This document shows positions 61,621 to 64,000 of a DNA stretch of 64,000 nucleotides, one piece after another. Made by a program: the position numbers and the translations under genes. The stretch comes from CAWJAP01 sp963834365. GTDB taxonomy: Bacteria; Acidobacteriota; Vicinamibacteria; Vicinamibacterales; Vicinamibacteraceae. The notes below the pieces were generated by a model. It had not been told where the DNA came from and searched no databases. It was given only the letters and a program-made list of their open reading frames with translations. Every line of letters begins with the position of its first letter. Positions within the stretch are counted from its first letter, which is position 1. The stretch covers positions 1 through 64,000 of the forward strand of contig CAWIBS010000032.1 in assembly GCA_963834365.1 (NCBI GenBank), written 5' to 3'.

Positions 61621-62512
61621 TCAATTGAAGCCGGCAATGCGACGCCGAAGGGTCTTGACGTGCTCCCAGACCTGCTCGTACTCCTTCCGCGAGTCCTCGT
61701 CGAGCTGATGCGGCACCGGTGACATCCCCTGCAGGTAGGCTTCGAGATCGCGGAGCGCCGCGGGGAAGAGGCGCAACTGGTAGGCGAGCAGGCCCCGATC
61801 GCGAAGCTCGGTCAGGGAATGCGGATCGATCGCCGCGAGCAGGTGCGTGGACTCGAGCGCGTGCACGAACGATCGGCTGCGCACGTACAGCCGCTTCAGG
61901 TTCGTCAGCATGCGCACCAGGATCTGCTGCGGGTCCGCGGTCGCGAGCATGTCGCGCGACAGCGCGGCCTCGGATCCGAGATGCCGCGCGAGCAGCCGGC
62001 GGCAGTCGGCTTCCGACAGCAGCGCCCCGCGGTGGAACGGATCGATCAGCAGGTCGTGCGCGCCGCCCAGATCGTCGACGCGCGAGGGATACCGCACCAG
62101 GAAATGGCCGGGGAAGTTCACCCCTTCGAGCGACACGCCGGCCCGCCGTGCGACATCCATGTAGACGACCGACAGCGAGATGGGAATGCCGGTCCGCCGC
62201 ACGACGACGTCGTTCACGAAGCTGTTGCGCGGATCGTCGTAGCGCCGCTCGTTCCCGGTGAAACCGAGCTCCTCGAAGAAGTAGTCGTTGAGCGCTTCGA
62301 CGCGCCCTTCGGCCGTCGTCGCCGATGCGCGCGCCAGCCGCCTGGCGACACCGTGACCCATCGCCTCCAGACGGTCGAGCGTCGGCGCGGCGTCGAACGC
62401 GCCATGCTCGATCGTCGCGACCACGAGACCGGCGCGCACGACCACGTCGGGACCACCGCGCGCGAGCGCGTCGAGCAGGGCGGCGGTCCGCGAGCGGGTC
62501 GCTCGTCGTCAC
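61621..62512 (-). CDS. SirB1-family transglutaminase-like protein
   Basis: About 297 residues. LDALARGGPDVVVRAGLVVATIEHG, then LNDYFFEELGFTGNERRYDDPRNSFVNDVVVRRTGIPISLSVVYM (split), FPGHFLVRYP and a tetratricopeptide-like C-terminus (LRDRGLLAYQLRLFPAALRDLEAYL). The typical Cys/His/Asp triad is not visible: the position after GIPISL is Ser. The family's function is unproven. An indel near 62490 breaks the first 25 codons. The GTG start overlaps the stop of the phosphatase gene (GTGA). Confidence 0.82.
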
Positions 62513-63198
62513 GGCCCGACCAGCGCTTCGAGCCGGTCGAAGGACACGTCGGACAGACCGTCCACGACGAGATCGGCGGACGCCAGCTCGGCCCGCGGAT
62601 AGGACGTGGTGACGGCGACGGTCCGCAGGCCGGCGCCGATCGCGGACTGCAGGCCCCAGACGGAGTCCTCGATGGCAACCGTGCGGGCGGCTGCTCCCGC
62701 GTCGCCGGCGACGAGCCCCTGCGCCTGCAGCAGGGCCAGCGCGCGCGCGTAGGGTTCAGGGTCCGGCTTGCTGCGCGCCGTATGGTCCGCGCCGACGATG
62801 ACGCGGAACGAGGAGCGAAGGCCGGTGCCGTCGAGGATCAGGTCGATGTCGCGGGACAAGGCGCCGGAGGCGATCGCCAGCGGGACCCGCGCGCCCAGGC
62901 GCGCCACACAGTCGGCCGCGCCCGGAAACAGGACCTGCCGTCCACCGAGCACGTCGGCAAAAGCGTCCAGCTTCACCCGCGTGAGCGTCTCAATCGTCGC
63001 GCCGTCGGCGGCGAGCCCGCGGTCCTCGAGCACGGCGCGGAACGCGCCCGCGTCGTCGAATCCCAGGTACTTCGCGTAGTACTCGTCACGGCCGAGATCG
63101 ATGCCGCGCGTGGCCAGCACGCGCCGGAAGGCCTCGTAGTGAAGCGGCTCGCTGTCGGCGAGCACGCCGTCGAAGTCGAAGATCACGGCGAGGAGCAC
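62509..63198 (-). CDS. HAD-superfamily phosphatase/phosphoglucomutase-like hydrolase
   Basis: 229 residues, intact. Motif I DFDGVLADS gives nucleophile Asp8 and acid Asp10. A four-helix cap follows; motif II is IASGAL (Ser), motif III KPDPEPYARAL (Lys) and motif IV IEDSVWGLQSAIGAG (Asp pair region). Most like the beta-phosphoglucomutase/phosphatase group. GTG start with AGGAG-like sequence absent. A nonamer array precedes it. Translation of sirB1 is coupled through GTGA. Confidence 0.9.
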   Translation of the reverse strand: MLLAVIFDFDGVLADSEPLHYEAFRRVLATRGIDLGRDEYYAKYLGFDDAGAFRAVLEDRGLAADGATIETLTRVKLDAFADVLGGRQVLFPGAADCVARLGARVPLAIASGALSRDIDLILDGTGLRSSFRVIVGADHTARSKPDPEPYARALALLQAQGLVAGDAGAAARTVAIEDSVWGLQSAIGAGLRTVAVTTSYPRAELASADLVVDGLSDVSFDRLEALVGP

Positions 63199-63272
63199 TG
63201 GAGCGGCTGGACTGGCACGGCTGGAACGGCTGGAGCGGCTGGCACGGCTGGAGCGGCTGACGGCTGGAGCGA
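63199..63272. repeat. Nonamer tandem array (GGAGCGGCT-type), about eight units
   Basis: Units TGGAGCGGC, TGGCACGGC, TGGAACGGC and TGACGGC repeat immediately before the HAD gene's GTG start. Same unit as at 1559-1601. Confidence 0.75.
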
Positions 63273-63293
63273 CTCACCCGTCGCACCATCGCG

Positions 63294-63899
63294 TCAGATC
63301 GATTTGCGCTCGTCCCTCATCCGCTCGCCGGCACGGATCGGGGCCGCGAGGCGGTTCTCGCGCGGCGGATAGGGGCAATCATACTGCGGGTTGTAGTAGC
63401 AGTAGGGATGGTACGCGCGGTTGAAATCGAGGTCGTAGAGATTGGTGGCCGTGCGATCGAGATCGAGGTATCGCCCAGCGGTGTAGGTCTCGGTGCCGTT
63501 GGTCTCGTCGGTGAACGGCACGAAGAGCCGGAGCATCGCCCGATCGTCGGCTTCGACGAATGCCGTGAGCGAGAGCGGCCGCCCTTCCACTGAGAACTTC
63601 AGGACACCGGCGCGGCGCATCTGGCGGCGCTTTCCGGTGGACGTCGGCATCTCGAGCGCCGGCTCGCCCTCCGCCGGCACGAGCGAAGCCGGGACACGAA
63701 AGCGCTCCTCCACCGCATAGTAGGCGAGCGGGACGAACCGCCCGCGATCAGCCGCGGTGACCGGACTGTCGGACGACCCGGTGAACGCCGCGTCCTTCGC
63801 CGCCCGATCGGCCGCGATGCGATCCGGGTAGGGGACTCCGGGGTTCGGGCTGCACGCCGCGGCGAGCAGCAGCACAGCCAGGACTCTTGGACGGACCAC
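63294..63899 (-). CDS. DUF1684-family lipoprotein
   Basis: 201 residues, intact. Lipobox LLLAAACS anchors it. The DUF1684 core includes FRVPASLVPAE, RRAGVLKFSVEGRPLSLTAFVEAD, the LFVPFTDETNGTETYTAGRYLDLD segment (two motifs) and the conserved tail FNRAYHPYCYYNPQYDCPYPP. Function unknown. GTG start (VVRPRVLAV). Confidence 0.88.
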   Translation of the reverse strand: MVRPRVLAVLLLAAACSPNPGVPYPDRIAADRAAKDAAFTGSSDSPVTAADRGRFVPLAYYAVEERFRVPASLVPAEGEPALEMPTSTGKRRQMRRAGVLKFSVEGRPLSLTAFVEADDRAMLRLFVPFTDETNGTETYTAGRYLDLDRTATNLYDLDFNRAYHPYCYYNPQYDCPYPPRENRLAAPIRAGERMRDERKSI

Positions 63900-63911
63900 G
63901 ATCGCAGCGTA

Positions 63912-64000
63912 TCACTGCCGGTTGCCCGCCCCGGCGTGCTCCCCGGCGCTGAAGCCTCGGGATGGGCGCACGCCGATCTTCAGGACCACGGATACCCCTT
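63912..64000 (-). CDS. Possible 3' end of a gene entering from the right
   Basis: On the minus strand the frame from the window edge reads GVSVVLKIGVRPSRGFSAG and stops at 63912. It would be 28 codons of a C-terminus, upstream of the DUF1684 gene. There is no family match, and it may be chance. Confidence 0.2.
   Translation of the reverse strand, partial: GVSVVLKIGVRPSRGFSAGEHAGAGNRQ

Overview
The window reads as a piece of a high-G+C Acidobacteriota genome, most likely from the Vicinamibacteria. The evidence is two MacB-type 'orphan' ABC permeases (one in a PadR-permease pair), a TonB receptor with an N-terminal carboxypeptidase-regulatory-like domain, a Hanks kinase with a polytopic membrane tail, a planctomycete-type cytochrome c (PSCyt1) domain, an NtrC-type activator with sigma-54-like promoters, and characteristic intergenic palindromes. 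This placement rests on gene families, not on a marker gene. No rRNA, tRNA, CRISPR array, phage gene or transposase was seen.

About half of the protein genes are broken by one or more single-base indels while every fragment still matches one family in order. In several cases the missing or extra base can be named, often in a homopolymer or GC run. I read this as residual long-read error, give such genes full-length coordinates, and note the breaks. They should not be taken as pseudogenes.

Layout. 0-4.6 kb: end of a PQQ-type beta-propeller protein, a PfkB sugar kinase, 6-phosphogluconate dehydrogenase, SufE and a two-domain rhodanese. 4.8-13.9 kb: a cytochrome c/ankyrin/alpha-toroid protein, a HEAT-repeat protein, a cysteine-desulfurase-like protein, a cupredoxin lipoprotein behind a sigma-54-like promoter, two membrane proteins and a B12-binding radical SAM protein. 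14-23.4 kb: prolyl oligopeptidase, a second radical SAM protein, the TonB receptor, a GH32 fructan hydrolase and a TIM-barrel isomerase. 23.4-37.2 kb: MacB-type permease, kinase, glycerol kinase, a Tat-exported NHL propeller, a four-helix-bundle protein, a glycosyltransferase pair and an ACP/acyl-AMP-ligase/PlsC protein.

37.3-46.5 kb is the most interesting block. All on the minus strand, a sigma-54 activator is followed by a palindromic upstream site, a -24/-12 promoter, a small protein resembling the Os1348/NHLP RiPP-precursor group, TolC, an HlyD-type adaptor, two ABC ATPases, an ABC-2 permease and, 26 bp later, a group II PLP decarboxylase. This looks like one self-contained regulated export operon.

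46.6-53.4 kb: PadR with its MacB-type permease, then a three-gene molybdenum hydroxylase operon (large, 2Fe-2S and FAD subunits). 53.5-64 kb: a second PLP decarboxylase with a DinB protein, divergent PhzF and MocR genes, cystathionine beta-synthase, a secreted intradiol-dioxygenase-fold protein, an amidohydrolase, SirB1, a HAD phosphatase and a DUF1684 lipoprotein.

The intergenic space is unusually structured. There are palindromes whose stems vary but whose CTGAAG core is kept, an approximately 100-bp MITE-like element in three copies, heptamer and nonamer tandem arrays whose unit changes at each locus, and two further palindrome families. Many genes have a -10-like hexamer 6-11 bp before the start codon and no ribosome binding site, which suggests leaderless mRNAs.
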